Part shown: positions 25,512 through 34,667 of the stretch, one piece after another
Numbering within the stretch: the stretch's first letter is position 1
Layout: the number at the start of each line of letters is the position of its first letter
Assembly (NCBI GenBank): GCA_021228405.1
Contig: JAJQRF010000001.1
Coordinates: forward strand, 1,070,515 to 1,134,514
Direction: 5' to 3'
Length of the DNA: 64,000 nucleotides
Origin: Pyrinomonadaceae bacterium
GTDB taxonomy: Bacteria > Acidobacteriota > Blastocatellia > Pyrinomonadales > Pyrinomonadaceae
The notes under the pieces: model-generated
The model's input: the letters and a program-made list of their open reading frames with translations, nothing else
What the model was told of the DNA's origin: nothing
Databases searched by the model: none
Translations under genes and position numbers: made by a program

Positions 25512-25544
25512 CAAAAAAGCGACGAAAATTTCGGTCGCTTTTTT
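25512..25544 (+). terminator. Rho-independent terminator after tRNA-Ala
   Basis: AAAAAAGCGAC, loop, GTCGCTTTTTT starting about 12 bp after the tRNA. Confidence 0.88.
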
Positions 25545-25619
25545 GTTTTTCGGCTTCTATAATAATTGCGGGCAAACATTTGCGCCTTTCAGAACATCCG
25601 AAAAACCATCATTCAATTT

Positions 25620-26549
25620 ATGTTCAGCAGTAAAAGTAAAGCGTGGTCTGTTTTTTGTGCGGTTGTCAGTCTGTTTATTTTGTCGGCGGGAATTTTGAAG
25701 CTGACTGTCTTTGCCCAGGCGGTCGAAAATGTGAAAGCGGCAGATTTGCGCCCGCGCACGACGGTTGTGACAAAAACCGTTTCGGCTTCTTCAAAGTCTT
25801 TCCGGGCGGCGGCAACGGAAAATGCACGGCTGAAAAATTCGCTTGCGTGGGCTTTCGGGAGCAAAACGCAGACGGGTTGGTATCTTTACGAAGCTTTGAT
25901 TCAGCACACTTTAAAGATCGAAGATAACGCCGAAACGCCCGAATTTGCGCTCGCGGTATCGGGTTGGCAAAAGCAAAACGGACTTGCGCCGACCGGCATT
26001 CTGGATAAGGAAACGCTGATGGCTTTGGTCAAATATTGGCAAGCGCGGCGTTTGAACAGTAGTATTTATCCTTCCGACGACAAAATGCTGACTGCACCGA
26101 TCTCGTTTTTTTATGACCCGACGCGCAGTGTCGAACTGTTAAAAGTTCAAAGCGAGGCTTTTGAAGCTTATAAACGAATGGTCGCAGCGGCGGCGGCGGA
26201 TAAAAGTTTGAAGTTGAAGATCAGCAAAAACGGCGAATTTGCACCTGAGGAAAAGTTTTTGAAGATCGTTTCTGCGTTTCGTTCGCGTGAATATCAGGCA
26301 AAGCTCCGCGCTCAATCGCCGCAGTCGGGCAGTGCCGGACTTGCCACGAACAGCCCGCATTTTACGGGACAGGCACTCGATATTTACGTCGGCGGCGAAC
26401 CTGTCACGACGAAAGATTTCAACCGCGCCGTCCAGGTTCAAACGCCCGTTTACAAATGGCTCGTCAAAAACGCCGAACGCTTCGGGTTTTATCCCTATTA
26501 CTATGAACCATGGCACTGGGAATATGTGCCGCGCAACTTAAATAAATAA
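25620..26549 (+). CDS. D-alanyl-D-alanine carboxypeptidase, M15B (VanY-like), with peptidoglycan-binding region
   Basis: 309 aa from the ATG at 25620; a TTG 54 bases upstream is possible but less likely. N-terminal hydrophobic signal/anchor (residues 9-35), a PG_binding_1-like unit (SGWQKQNGLAPTGILDKETL, near 115-135), and a C-terminal M15 peptidase with zinc-site motifs SPHFTGQALDIYVGG (His and Asp) and EPWHWEYV (Glu and His). It trims D-Ala from stem peptides in the periplasm. It lies opposite an L,D-transpeptidase gene, so the two together form a cell-wall remodelling pair. Confidence 0.88.
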   Translation: MFSSKSKAWSVFCAVVSLFILSAGILKLTVFAQAVENVKAADLRPRTTVVTKTVSASSKSFRAAATENARLKNSLAWAFGSKTQTGWYLYEALIQHTLKIEDNAETPEFALAVSGWQKQNGLAPTGILDKETLMALVKYWQARRLNSSIYPSDDKMLTAPISFFYDPTRSVELLKVQSEAFEAYKRMVAAAAADKSLKLKISKNGEFAPEEKFLKIVSAFRSREYQAKLRAQSPQSGSAGLATNSPHFTGQALDIYVGGEPVTTKDFNRAVQVQTPVYKWLVKNAERFGFYPYYYEPWHWEYVPRNLNK

Positions 26550-26552
26550 ACT

Positions 26553-26650
26553 TTTGAACGCGAATCGGGCGGATTCGGCAAGATTTTACGGATTTATTTT
26601 TGATGAATTTTATCCGTTTAATCCGCCGAATCCGCCCGATTCGCGTTCTT
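26553..26650. repeat. Long inverted repeat (GAACGCGAATCGGGCGG arms)
   Basis: TTGAACGCGAATCGGGCGGA pairs with CCGCCGAATCCGCCCGATTC plus GCG between two convergent genes. Same style as 8217-8305. Possible bidirectional terminator. Confidence 0.7.
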
Positions 26651-26656
26651 ATTGTT

Positions 26657-27598
26657 TTACCGCTTCCCTTTTTTGACTGTTTCCGTCACGGTTCCCAAAA
26701 CTGCGACTGCTTTGCCGTTTTTCAGAGCGTTTCCCGCTTCAAGGCTTGCCACGCTGACGACGAATTTTTTCTTGCCGACGGCTTGTTTTATCATTTTTCC
26801 AAGCGTTGCATCGGATAAATCCGCCGCGTCGACACCGCTTGTTTCGAGTTCGTTTCGCAAATTTTTGACCGTGTTTGTTTTGCGCCCGTAAATGTCGGGA
26901 TAAATATACAGATTTCCGCCTTCGACGACCTGCGTATCATATGTTATCTCGACCGAAATCGGCGTTTCCATTTCCGCCGTGAGCGTTTTTTTGGTTCTTT
27001 TCGCCTCGCTGATCTGTTCGGGCGTGACATCGAGCGCACGCGCCGCGACGATCTTTTCCGCCAGATCGTATAAATCCTTCTGCATCACGCGCACGCAACC
27101 GTGCGAAACCAGACTGCCGAGGTCGCCCGCGCCTTTTGCCTGATGCAGTAAATAACCGTAACCGAGCGGAATTTTCACTTTACCGAGCGGATTGCGCGGG
27201 TCGGTCGGCAAGATTATTTCACCGACTTTTACCTTGCTCGACGCTTCGATCCAATCGCTCGAAGGCGGAATCCAGACGGGATTCCAGCTGATTTCGGATG
27301 CTTTCAGCAGACCGACATAGATCGGATATTCTTCCATCCCGACCCCGACCGGGTAAGATTTTACTTCCTTGCCGTTTTGCCAGAGCGTCAGCTGAAAAGC
27401 CGGAACGTTGATCGTGATTTTGATGTTTCCATCGCCCGCGACGAGATTCGTTTTCTCGATCTTGCCGCCCGTCCGTTTGTCCGAACGTGCCGAATCGCGC
27501 TTCATATCGTTGACGTAAGACTGTCCGCACACAACGGCGGTCAAAGCCAAAAACAAAAGATTTGCCGAAAAGATATTTCTAAACCGGAATTTTTTCAT
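26657..27598 (-). CDS. L,D-transpeptidase (YkuD family)
   Basis: 313 aa with an N-terminal signal. YkuD domain at residues about 58-205: H152 (YGYLLHQAKGAG) and the catalytic motif SHGCVRV with H166, Cys168 and Arg170. C-terminal extension (about 206-313) is Lys-rich and of unknown fold. It forms 3-3 cross-links or attaches proteins to peptidoglycan. Convergent with the M15 carboxypeptidase gene, whose product could supply tetrapeptide donors. Confidence 0.92.
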   Translation of the reverse strand: MKKFRFRNIFSANLLFLALTAVVCGQSYVNDMKRDSARSDKRTGGKIEKTNLVAGDGNIKITINVPAFQLTLWQNGKEVKSYPVGVGMEEYPIYVGLLKASEISWNPVWIPPSSDWIEASSKVKVGEIILPTDPRNPLGKVKIPLGYGYLLHQAKGAGDLGSLVSHGCVRVMQKDLYDLAEKIVAARALDVTPEQISEAKRTKKTLTAEMETPISVEITYDTQVVEGGNLYIYPDIYGRKTNTVKNLRNELETSGVDAADLSDATLGKMIKQAVGKKKFVVSVASLEAGNALKNGKAVAVLGTVTETVKKGKR

Positions 27599-27734
27599 AA
27601 AATATTCGCAAGGCGCGTTTTGTTTGTCGCGTCGATTTGCGGAAAAGTTGCATCATTTTTGCTTATTTTCGATATTACGAAACGACAAATCCCGATGCCT
27701 TTAAAATCGCGCCGAATTCAATTATCTTGATTCT

Positions 27735-28109
27735 ATGAAATTGCGAATCAAAGGAAACTCAATCCGTCTGCGCCTGACGCAAACCGATGTTTCCAAATTT
27801 ATCACGGACGGCAGGCTCGTCGAAACGGTCGAATTCGGAAACGCATCCGACCAAAAATTTTATTACGAACTTCTCATTTCCGAAGCCGCCGAAAATGTCC
27901 GCGCCGTATTTAACAACGGCACGATCAGTGTTTTAGTTCCGAAAAACACGGCGGAAGATTGGGCAAACGGCGAGCGCATCGGCATCACAGGCGATGAAAA
28001 TTCCAAACTCAAAATTCTCATCGAAAAAGATTTCGCCTGTCTTGCGCCGCGCTTGGGCGAAGACGAATCGGACAATTTCCCGCATCCGAAAACCGAAAAA
28101 ATCTGCTGA
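27735..28109 (+). CDS. Conserved small protein, DUF7009-like
   Basis: 124 aa, starting MKLRIKGNSIRLRLTQTDV, which I recall as the signature of a widespread uncharacterised family (DUF7009). Alternating beta strands, a Cys near the middle (KDFACLAPR) and a Glu/Asp-rich tail (GEDESDNF). No signal peptide; cytosolic. Function unknown. The start has no strong ribosome site. Confidence 0.7.
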   Translation: MKLRIKGNSIRLRLTQTDVSKFITDGRLVETVEFGNASDQKFYYELLISEAAENVRAVFNNGTISVLVPKNTAEDWANGERIGITGDENSKLKILIEKDFACLAPRLGEDESDNFPHPKTEKIC

Positions 28110-28133
28110 AATTGTTAAGAACAAAGAAAGAGG

Positions 28134-28249
28134 TTTGCCCACGAAATACACGAAAAGAACGAAAAAAAGTAAGAAAACATTTCAAATTGTTTCTATTTTC
28201 ACCTGATTCTTCTTTTTCTTTTGTGTCTTTTCGTGTATTTCGTGGGCAA
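28134..28249. repeat. Long inverted repeat, GCCCACGAAATACACGAAA family
   Basis: Arms TTTGCCCACGAAATACACGA (left) and TCGTGTATTTCGTGGGCAA (right) flank about 75 bp of AG- then CT-rich sequence. Between convergent genes, as for the copy at 4731. Confidence 0.75.
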
Positions 28250-28261
28250 TATTTCTTCCTC

Positions 28262-29284
28262 TCACTTCCAGCCCGAATTTTCCTTGAAGGAAAGCGGATA
28301 CATATTCAGATATTGGACGATGCGCGGATAAGCGGCGCGGTTCGGACTGCTTCCGTGCGGAATTGCCTGATGCCAGATGATGAAATCTCCGGCGTTGGCG
28401 GCGATGTTGACGGCTTCCGCGTCGAGATTGAGTTCGCGCGGATCGCAGTTTTCGGGCAAGTCTTTCAGCCAGCTTTCGAGCCGTCGGTGAAATCCGGGAA
28501 TTAAACGAAACGCGCCCTGATCGGCGGCAACGTCGCACAGATAAAGCAAACCTTGCGTGCCGAAACGAAACGGCGGTTCCAGACTCATATCCCAATGCAA
28601 TCTGAAACCCTGATGACGGTAAGTTCCCTTTTCAGGCGGATTAAAGCTCGTGCGGTCGGTCGTTGCCCAGAGGTCGGCATTTTTCCAGAGCTGTGTGAAA
28701 GCCTTTCGCAAACGCTTTGATTTGCGGTTGAAATTCAAAGTTTCGTGATGATAAAAATTCATCATAATTCCTTTTCCGATGGGCTTTTCATACCAGCCTT
28801 GTTCATCTTCGGGCGACATTCCGAGCGCATTCCAGACGGCTTTTTCCGAGGCTTGCGCCTGTTCGCGTGAAATTACTTCGCGGACGATGACATAACCGTT
28901 CTCTTCCCAGAATTCCAAGTCTTCCGCGCTCAAAACGTCAGGCATTTCATCGATCCGGCGCAGAGCGGCTTGGAGTTTCGCGCTGTATGCTTCGCCCGTC
29001 ATCGTGCAATTCATCCGTTCGATCTCCAGTTCGTCGATCTTTCCGTCGTTTTTTTCGAGAATCCAGTTTTCAAATTCTTCAAGCGTCAATTCGTTTTGCA
29101 AAAGGTGCGCGAGCGTTTCTTCGAGCGCGAGATTCAGACCCGACATAAGGATATTGTCGAAACGCCAGTCGTTTTTATTTTCGGCAACGCTCTGCCCTTT
29201 TCGCTTTGCCAGATGATTTGCCCAGAATCGCTTCAGATGCAAAACGCCGAGCGCACTTTTTTCGTTTGAAGAAATATTTTTCAC
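28262..29284 (-). CDS. Phytanoyl-CoA dioxygenase (PhyH) family protein
   Basis: 340 aa. Fe(II)/2-oxoglutarate oxygenase of the PhyH family: FRLHWDMSLEPPF supplies the His-x-Asp pair and IIWHQAIPHGSSPNRA the distal His, with an Arg (YPRIVQYLNMYPL) for 2-oxoglutarate. The N-terminal 110 residues are helical and unassigned. The likely start is a GTG at 29284 (no ATG is near the conserved region). Substrate unknown; relatives hydroxylate small metabolites. Confidence 0.8.
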   Translation of the reverse strand: MKNISSNEKSALGVLHLKRFWANHLAKRKGQSVAENKNDWRFDNILMSGLNLALEETLAHLLQNELTLEEFENWILEKNDGKIDELEIERMNCTMTGEAYSAKLQAALRRIDEMPDVLSAEDLEFWEENGYVIVREVISREQAQASEKAVWNALGMSPEDEQGWYEKPIGKGIMMNFYHHETLNFNRKSKRLRKAFTQLWKNADLWATTDRTSFNPPEKGTYRHQGFRLHWDMSLEPPFRFGTQGLLYLCDVAADQGAFRLIPGFHRRLESWLKDLPENCDPRELNLDAEAVNIAANAGDFIIWHQAIPHGSSPNRAAYPRIVQYLNMYPLSFKENSGWK

Positions 29285-29310
29285 CTTTTGATTATTGATT
29301 CAGCCGAAAA

Positions 29311-29348
29311 AAAAATCAACGCGCAAATTTAACTGCACGTTGATTTTT
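29311..29348. terminator. Hairpin terminator AAAAATCAACG / CGTTGATTTTT
   Basis: 11-bp stem with A-run and T-run at its ends, usable in both directions. It precedes the PhyH gene start and follows the 29437 gene's 3' side. The sequence to 29436 has a degenerate copy of the GAAATAC repeat and nothing more. Confidence 0.65.
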
Positions 29349-29436
29349 AATTATGATTTTTGCCCGCGAAATACAAGCCCGGCACGAATTATTCTCTTTT
29401 ATTTTTATTATTCGTGTTCATTCGCGGCTGACTTTT

Positions 29437-31143
29437 TTAACGCTTTCTACCCGCCGCATCGTTCAATTGAAATTCGAGATCACCGATTGAATCGTTGAGT
29501 TGGAAAAATCTCGTCTGATTCGTTGACGGATATTTTTTCGCATTAACGGTGACGACGTATGAATCGCCGACCGCCAATTCACCGAAGACGAAATTTCCGA
29601 ACGAATTCGTTTGAACGATTTTCGTTTCGTTCGTGCGCGTATTTTGAATTGTCACATTGGCGCGGCTGACCGCCTCCTGACCGAATAAAACTCGCCCGCT
29701 GACCGTTGCCGAAGCCGCCGTCGTCACACCGCACGTAATATCGACATCGCCGATCGAGCCTTTCTCCTGATCCGAAGTTGCGTTGCTGTCAACCAAAACA
29801 CTCGTCGAAGGATTTTGATTTGTGCCGTTGTCGTTCATTCCCTGATAACCGAACGTATCGGCTTGCTGGTTGTTGTATGAACCCAAAAACAGCGATTCGC
29901 CCGTCGCCCAAATGCGTCCGCCGCCTAAATTTCCGGTCGGATCGAAAGCCAAACCGCCCGAACCGTCGTTACCGTTTTGACCGACTGCGAATTTTGTCCG
30001 GTTTGCCGTCCAATTCGGATAACCACCGCTTAGTTCGATCACCAAACCTTTATGGAAATTCCCGAAAAGCCCGCCGTTCAGAGCCATTCCGCGCGTCGCG
30101 ATTATCATTCTGCCGTTCGGCATAAAAATGATGTCGGTGATCGGTTCGAGCGAGCCTGTTCCGCTGACGGCTGACATCGAAAATTCGCGGCGGACGCTTG
30201 CGTTATTAAAACTTCCGTCCGCATTCAGCCCGACCGACCAAACTTCGTTCTTGCGGCTTTCGTCATTGATGTTGACTCCGGCACCATACCAGCCGTTCTG
30301 CGGCTGATCCGAACCCGTTTCCCACCATACACTGTAATAAAGCCGACCGTTATTCACCTCGGTCGCCCACACGCGGCGACCGGGCAGGGTAATTCCGGTC
30401 GAGATTTGATTGAGATAGCTTTGATTCTGGTTGGTGTCCGAAATGGCTTCCAAACCCGCCACGTTTGCGGCATTAGGTCTGCCTTGTATACCGTGATCGT
30501 AACTACCGAGAATATTCGCGTTCGCATCCAGACGATAAATTCTTCCGTCCTCGAAATTGCTCGCATAAATATTTAAAGGCGTGGCATAATCGGTCGTCAC
30601 ATCGCCCAATCCCGGACCTTGTAAAACATTGTCGGCAGACTGATTCGCATCGTCCTGCGTCAGATTGATAAAACTCGAAGCCAAACCCGTATTGGCATCA
30701 ATGCGGTAGATCGCGCCGCTGTGATTGCCCGAAAGACTTCCGCTCGTCGTGCCGTCTGCAAAGATCGAACCTGCCGAAGCCGCGTAGATATTTCCCGCAC
30801 GGTCGAGCGTTACACCGAACAGATTTCCGAGCGCGGCGGATGTCCACTGATTGCCGAGCGGACCATTATATTTCGGCGGATTCCAAAGCGGATTAAAGAC
30901 GTTTGCGTCTTGATTGTTGATCGCGATCGCCTGCAACGGAAATTCGCTCGCATCCGCTTCGACCGTTCCGATCAGGATCGTGCCGGTAAAATTGTTTGCG
31001 TTCGGATTTATCGCCGGATTCGTCAAGTATCCAGGTTTGACCGAACGGCATTGCGCAAAAAAGCTTAAAGTGTTGGTTGAAAATAAAACTGCCGTTAGCA
31101 AAACGGCATAAAAATACTTGCGTTGGGGGCTATTTTTTTTCAT
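29437..31143 (-). CDS. Large secreted protein with C-terminal carboxypeptidase-regulatory-like domain
   Basis: 568 aa. Sec signal peptide (to about ALFSTNTLSFFAQ). Long middle region with repeated beta-propeller-like strands naming no known motif to me (SSFINLTQDDANQS, DRAGNIYAASAGSIF, NPSTSVLVDSN). The C-terminal 90 residues are a Cna-B/carboxypeptidase regulatory-type beta sandwich (ATVSGRVLFGQEAVSRANVT, TNSFGNFVFGELAVGDSYVV). No catalytic site seen. Likely an exported surface or matrix protein; similar architectures are frequent in Acidobacteriota. Confidence 0.75.
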   Translation of the reverse strand: MKKNSPQRKYFYAVLLTAVLFSTNTLSFFAQCRSVKPGYLTNPAINPNANNFTGTILIGTVEADASEFPLQAIAINNQDANVFNPLWNPPKYNGPLGNQWTSAALGNLFGVTLDRAGNIYAASAGSIFADGTTSGSLSGNHSGAIYRIDANTGLASSFINLTQDDANQSADNVLQGPGLGDVTTDYATPLNIYASNFEDGRIYRLDANANILGSYDHGIQGRPNAANVAGLEAISDTNQNQSYLNQISTGITLPGRRVWATEVNNGRLYYSVWWETGSDQPQNGWYGAGVNINDESRKNEVWSVGLNADGSFNNASVRREFSMSAVSGTGSLEPITDIIFMPNGRMIIATRGMALNGGLFGNFHKGLVIELSGGYPNWTANRTKFAVGQNGNDGSGGLAFDPTGNLGGGRIWATGESLFLGSYNNQQADTFGYQGMNDNGTNQNPSTSVLVDSNATSDQEKGSIGDVDITCGVTTAASATVSGRVLFGQEAVSRANVTIQNTRTNETKIVQTNSFGNFVFGELAVGDSYVVTVNAKKYPSTNQTRFFQLNDSIGDLEFQLNDAAGRKR

Positions 31144-31300
31144 ATAAACCTTGTTCTTCCGTAATCGTATTTTTTACAGACACTCCTAATCGTCCGAAAA
31201 TTTCGGGAAATTAAGAACCGTAAAAAGAATAAATTTCATTTGGCGGGAGATTTTGAAATTAAGATTGAAGTTTCAGATTATACAGACGCAGGAGATTTTT

Positions 31301-31351
31301 GACAAACAAATGCGGGACACGTAAATCTTTCGTGTCCCGCATTTGTTTGTC
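31301..31351. terminator. Perfect 21-bp stem, bidirectional terminator
   Basis: GACAAACAAATGCGGGACAC plus G (31301-31321) is exactly complementary to 31331-31351, with a 9-base loop. It lies immediately after the stop of the M1 aminopeptidase gene. Confidence 0.8.
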
Positions 31352-31355
31352 GGGG

Positions 31356-34300
31356 TTAATTAAAATTTTTGCGAATCGTCACGGAGCGTTCCAGACCGTC
31401 GGCGTTTTCGAGAATTTTCAAACGCAAATCTTTGTCCAGATTCGGGTTGTCCGCCAGAAATTTGTTGACGATCTCGAGAGCCGCTTCGCTTTTCTGCCCG
31501 CCGATAAACGCGGCAAGCCAGCCGTTGACGAAGAAAATTTTGCGGTTGCGTTTCAGATTCGGCAATTCCGCCAACGCTTTTTCGAGATAGGGCAGAGTCA
31601 GATCGGAATGTTTCGACGAATTGAACGTCACGAAAGCCGCTTCGATCCAGCTTTCGGAAATTTCTTTGTTATTGACAAAATCGTTCCAGAATTTCGCTTT
31701 GTTTTCCGCCGTCCCGATTCCGGCTTTCGCGGCGTAAGCATAGCGTTTCGCTTCGTCGGAAGTTTCGGTTTTTTCGAGTTCGGCAAGTAAAGCGGGCGCA
31801 TCCGCATCGCCCAAGATCAAAAGGCGCGTCACGATGTCGAATTTATCTTTTGTGCGAAGTGTCGGCAGCCCAAGCGTGAGCGCGGTTGCGTTTTTCGGTA
31901 TCGAATCGGAAGCCCGCACGTCAGTAAGGGCGGAATCATTACCCGGCGCATCATTTCCGCCCTTGCTCACGCGCGGGCTTCCGCCTTTCAACATTTCCTT
32001 CAAAATATTCCGCGCTTTTTCGCTTGAAGCAGTATTCAAAAACGCCCGATAGAAGGTTATCTTTTGCCCTGCGGTTGGCGCGTTCCGCATTTTTTCGATG
32101 AGCAGATTTTCGAGATTCGGAACTAATTCTTCGCGCTGTTTGTCGTTCAGATAATAATTCAACGCCGTCGCGGTTCTGCCGAGAAGCGTTTGGATCGTGC
32201 TTTCGTCGGTTTCGGTAAAGTTTTGAGTCCCGCCTTCAGGCGGCTTCCCGCCCGCGTTTTGCCGACTAAAGTCGGGACTCAAAACTTTGATGACGAGTTC
32301 GACATATTCCGGCGGCGCGAGTTCGCCTTCTCTGACCGAATCCCAAAGACTTCCCCACATCATCGAGCGCAGAAAATCGTCTTTTTCGTTTTGAATATTT
32401 TCGAGAACGTAAGCGCGGCTTTTCGCGTCGAGCAGAAAGATGCCGTAGCCGTAATCTTGATAGTTCGGGAAAACGTAAAGGATTTTACTGTCTTCCTGTT
32501 GCTTTTGATGATACCGTTCAATCTTTTTCCTGCTTTGTTCGGTTATTTCAAAGGATTCGGGATTCTCAGACGGCTCAACTTCATATTTTGTGTTTTGATT
32601 TTTCTTTCTGATTTCTTCAATATTCTTGCGTTCAAAATCAGGCAAAGCCGCATATTTTCTATAACCGATTTCACGCCTTTCCTCTTTACGAAGACCGTCT
32701 TCAAAGACTTTCAAAATTTTTACGTCTTGCACCCAATTATAATTTTCATCGGAATTTGTCTGCTGTGAAAACAACTTATTCATCCGCGTATGTGCGCCGT
32801 GCGGGGCAAAACTCCGCTGCATTTTAGGATAATCATCTTCAAAAATTTCAGGCGAGATTCTGTAAACTGCCGTTCCGCGTTTTTCTACCCAAAACTCTGC
32901 CCATTCACTTTTAATACTCCATTCGGTAAACTCCAATAACCTGATTTGATCGCCGCTTGAAAGTTTTGGGTAAAACCTGGCTTTTTTTGTTTCTACCACT
33001 TTGACTTCTGCAAATTCACTGACTAAATCTTGCCAGGAAGCATTGGCGAATTCGTGTTTCTTCAAAAACGCGCGCACCGCCGTTTGAAATTCTTTTTCGC
33101 CCAGGTAAAACTCGGCTTGCTTCAGAAACGACGGGGCTTTGCGGTAGACGATGTTGCCGTAGGCGGATTTTGCCGCTGAAAGATTCGGGATTTGCTGATA
33201 GATCGGCGTGGTGCCTTTGGTTGAATCGGTTAGATAAGCGGCTTGTTTGTTGCGTTCGTAGAAGATTTTCCACGCATTGTATTCGGGCATCACTTTTTCC
33301 AGAGTTTTATACGCCATAAACTCGGCAAAGCCTTCCTTGAGCCACAGATCGTCAAACCATTTCATCGTCACCGTGTCGCCGAACCATTGGTGCGCGGCTT
33401 CGTGAAAGATGACATTGGCGCGTGAAACGTAATCGTTTTTGGTCGGTTCGGTCGGGAAAATAACGCTCGTTTCGCGCAGAAACGTCGCGCCCGCGTGTTC
33501 CATTCCGCCGAACGGAAATTCGGGAATCAAAACCAGATCGTATTTCGGAAACGGGAATTTGTAATCGAAATATTCTTCGAGAAACCTTATGCCTTCGCGG
33601 TTCAGACGAAAGACTTCATCGGCGTGAGGTTTGAATTTTTCCGCCTGCGATTTGCGGACGTAGATTTTCGGGCAAGTATCTCCCGCCATCAAACGACCGC
33701 CGGCATCCGTCGATATTACAGGTGCCTGCTTTCTGACATCGACCGCATTCGGCGATAGTTCAGAAGACTGATTATTAACGTCGGTTTTCGCTTCGCTCAT
33801 TGGGCAGGCACAAGACCTGCCCCTACAATCAAATTCCTTAAACTCACCCGCCGCAAACGCAAAAACGTAGGTGCTGATCGGCTTGGTTTGAGGAAAAATC
33901 GTCATAACGGATTGAGGCACTGCGTTGCGCGCGCCTTGCCCGTCATAAATCGTAAAAAGCGGCAATTCGGTATTCGATATTACTTTCCAGCCGTAAGGCG
34001 CAAATACATTCAACTGGAATTTCGCTTTCAAATCCGGCTGATCGAAAACGGGAAACGCGGTGCTTGCGTCCGACGGGACAAAGAGCGAATAGACATATTC
34101 CGCGCCGTCTTCCTTGTCAACATAGCGCGTGACTGCCGCGCCGCTCGTTTTGATCGGCGAAGCGAATTTTATTCTGATCGTGTTTTCGCCCGTTTTCAGA
34201 AACTTTTTCGAGATAATGAGATGTTCTTTGTCGATCGCGTAATCGAAAACGCCGTTCTGCACGGTTTCTTTGACAATCTGCCCGTTGACCGTTTCGACTT

Positions 34301-34589
34301 CGGCAAAAGGCTTGTCCTTATCGTTCTGAAACTGCGTTGTGCGCCAATCCAGAACGAGATCGTTCTGCTTACCTTCGTCCGTCAAATTCACGCGAATCTC
34401 GATGTCGCCCGTCATCAAAGGCGCGCCTTTTTCGAGCGTGATGTTCAATTTATAACGCACGTCCGAATAATTGGCACTGCGCCATTTCGCCAAAACCTGC
34501 GAAACACCCGTTTCGAGCGGCGGCATCTGTGCCGGAGTTTTTCCCGTCAGCATAATCGTCAAGCAAAATAAAATAGTCAGTATTTTCAT
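31356..34589 (-). CDS. M1-family zinc aminopeptidase interrupted in frame by palindromic repeats
   Basis: 1077 aa with a Sec signal peptide. The M1 catalytic site HEAAHQWFGDTVTMKW (near residue 395) with the distal Glu (WLKEGFAEF) and the exopeptidase motif FGGMEHAGA are all present, so it is probably active. Bacterial M1 enzymes are usually about 850-900 aa. The excess is partly explained by three segments that are palindromic repeats at DNA level and low-complexity in protein: around 33801-33829 (CRGRSCACP), 32217-32288 (SRQNAGGKPPEGGTQ) and 31907-31983 (GGSPRVSKGGNDAPG). Each keeps the reading frame. Array C lies upstream of its start. Confidence 0.9.
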   Translation of the reverse strand: MKILTILFCLTIMLTGKTPAQMPPLETGVSQVLAKWRSANYSDVRYKLNITLEKGAPLMTGDIEIRVNLTDEGKQNDLVLDWRTTQFQNDKDKPFAEVETVNGQIVKETVQNGVFDYAIDKEHLIISKKFLKTGENTIRIKFASPIKTSGAAVTRYVDKEDGAEYVYSLFVPSDASTAFPVFDQPDLKAKFQLNVFAPYGWKVISNTELPLFTIYDGQGARNAVPQSVMTIFPQTKPISTYVFAFAAGEFKEFDCRGRSCACPMSEAKTDVNNQSSELSPNAVDVRKQAPVISTDAGGRLMAGDTCPKIYVRKSQAEKFKPHADEVFRLNREGIRFLEEYFDYKFPFPKYDLVLIPEFPFGGMEHAGATFLRETSVIFPTEPTKNDYVSRANVIFHEAAHQWFGDTVTMKWFDDLWLKEGFAEFMAYKTLEKVMPEYNAWKIFYERNKQAAYLTDSTKGTTPIYQQIPNLSAAKSAYGNIVYRKAPSFLKQAEFYLGEKEFQTAVRAFLKKHEFANASWQDLVSEFAEVKVVETKKARFYPKLSSGDQIRLLEFTEWSIKSEWAEFWVEKRGTAVYRISPEIFEDDYPKMQRSFAPHGAHTRMNKLFSQQTNSDENYNWVQDVKILKVFEDGLRKEERREIGYRKYAALPDFERKNIEEIRKKNQNTKYEVEPSENPESFEITEQSRKKIERYHQKQQEDSKILYVFPNYQDYGYGIFLLDAKSRAYVLENIQNEKDDFLRSMMWGSLWDSVREGELAPPEYVELVIKVLSPDFSRQNAGGKPPEGGTQNFTETDESTIQTLLGRTATALNYYLNDKQREELVPNLENLLIEKMRNAPTAGQKITFYRAFLNTASSEKARNILKEMLKGGSPRVSKGGNDAPGNDSALTDVRASDSIPKNATALTLGLPTLRTKDKFDIVTRLLILGDADAPALLAELEKTETSDEAKRYAYAAKAGIGTAENKAKFWNDFVNNKEISESWIEAAFVTFNSSKHSDLTLPYLEKALAELPNLKRNRKIFFVNGWLAAFIGGQKSEAALEIVNKFLADNPNLDKDLRLKILENADGLERSVTIRKNFN
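31907..31983. repeat. Palindrome in aminopeptidase gene (CGGAAGCCCGC arms)
   Basis: CGGAAGCCCGC (31907-31917) / GCGGGCTTCCG (31973-31983) with inner pairing GTCAGTAAGGGCGGAA / TTCCGCCCTTGCTCAC. In frame in the aminopeptidase gene. Confidence 0.75.
32217..32288. repeat. GAGTCCCGCC-family palindrome in aminopeptidase gene
   Basis: AAAGTTTTGAGTCCCG (32217-32232) is exactly complementary to CGGGACTCAAAACTTT (32273-32288). Copies of the same family are intergenic at 2818 and 22950. Confidence 0.8.
33801..33829. repeat. GGGCAGGCACAAGACCTGCCCC element in aminopeptidase gene
   Basis: GGGCAGG / CCTGCCC with loop CACAAGA and a CTACA tail, a compact repeat I recall as widespread in several phyla. It adds a Cys-rich segment (CRGRSCAC) to the protein. 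Confidence 0.65.
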
Positions 34590-34667
34590 CTTTTAAGGGT
34601 TTAAGGTCACAAACCTTCCTCGGTTAGTTTACTTTCGAGTTTTTCTATCTTACCGCAAATCTTATCT

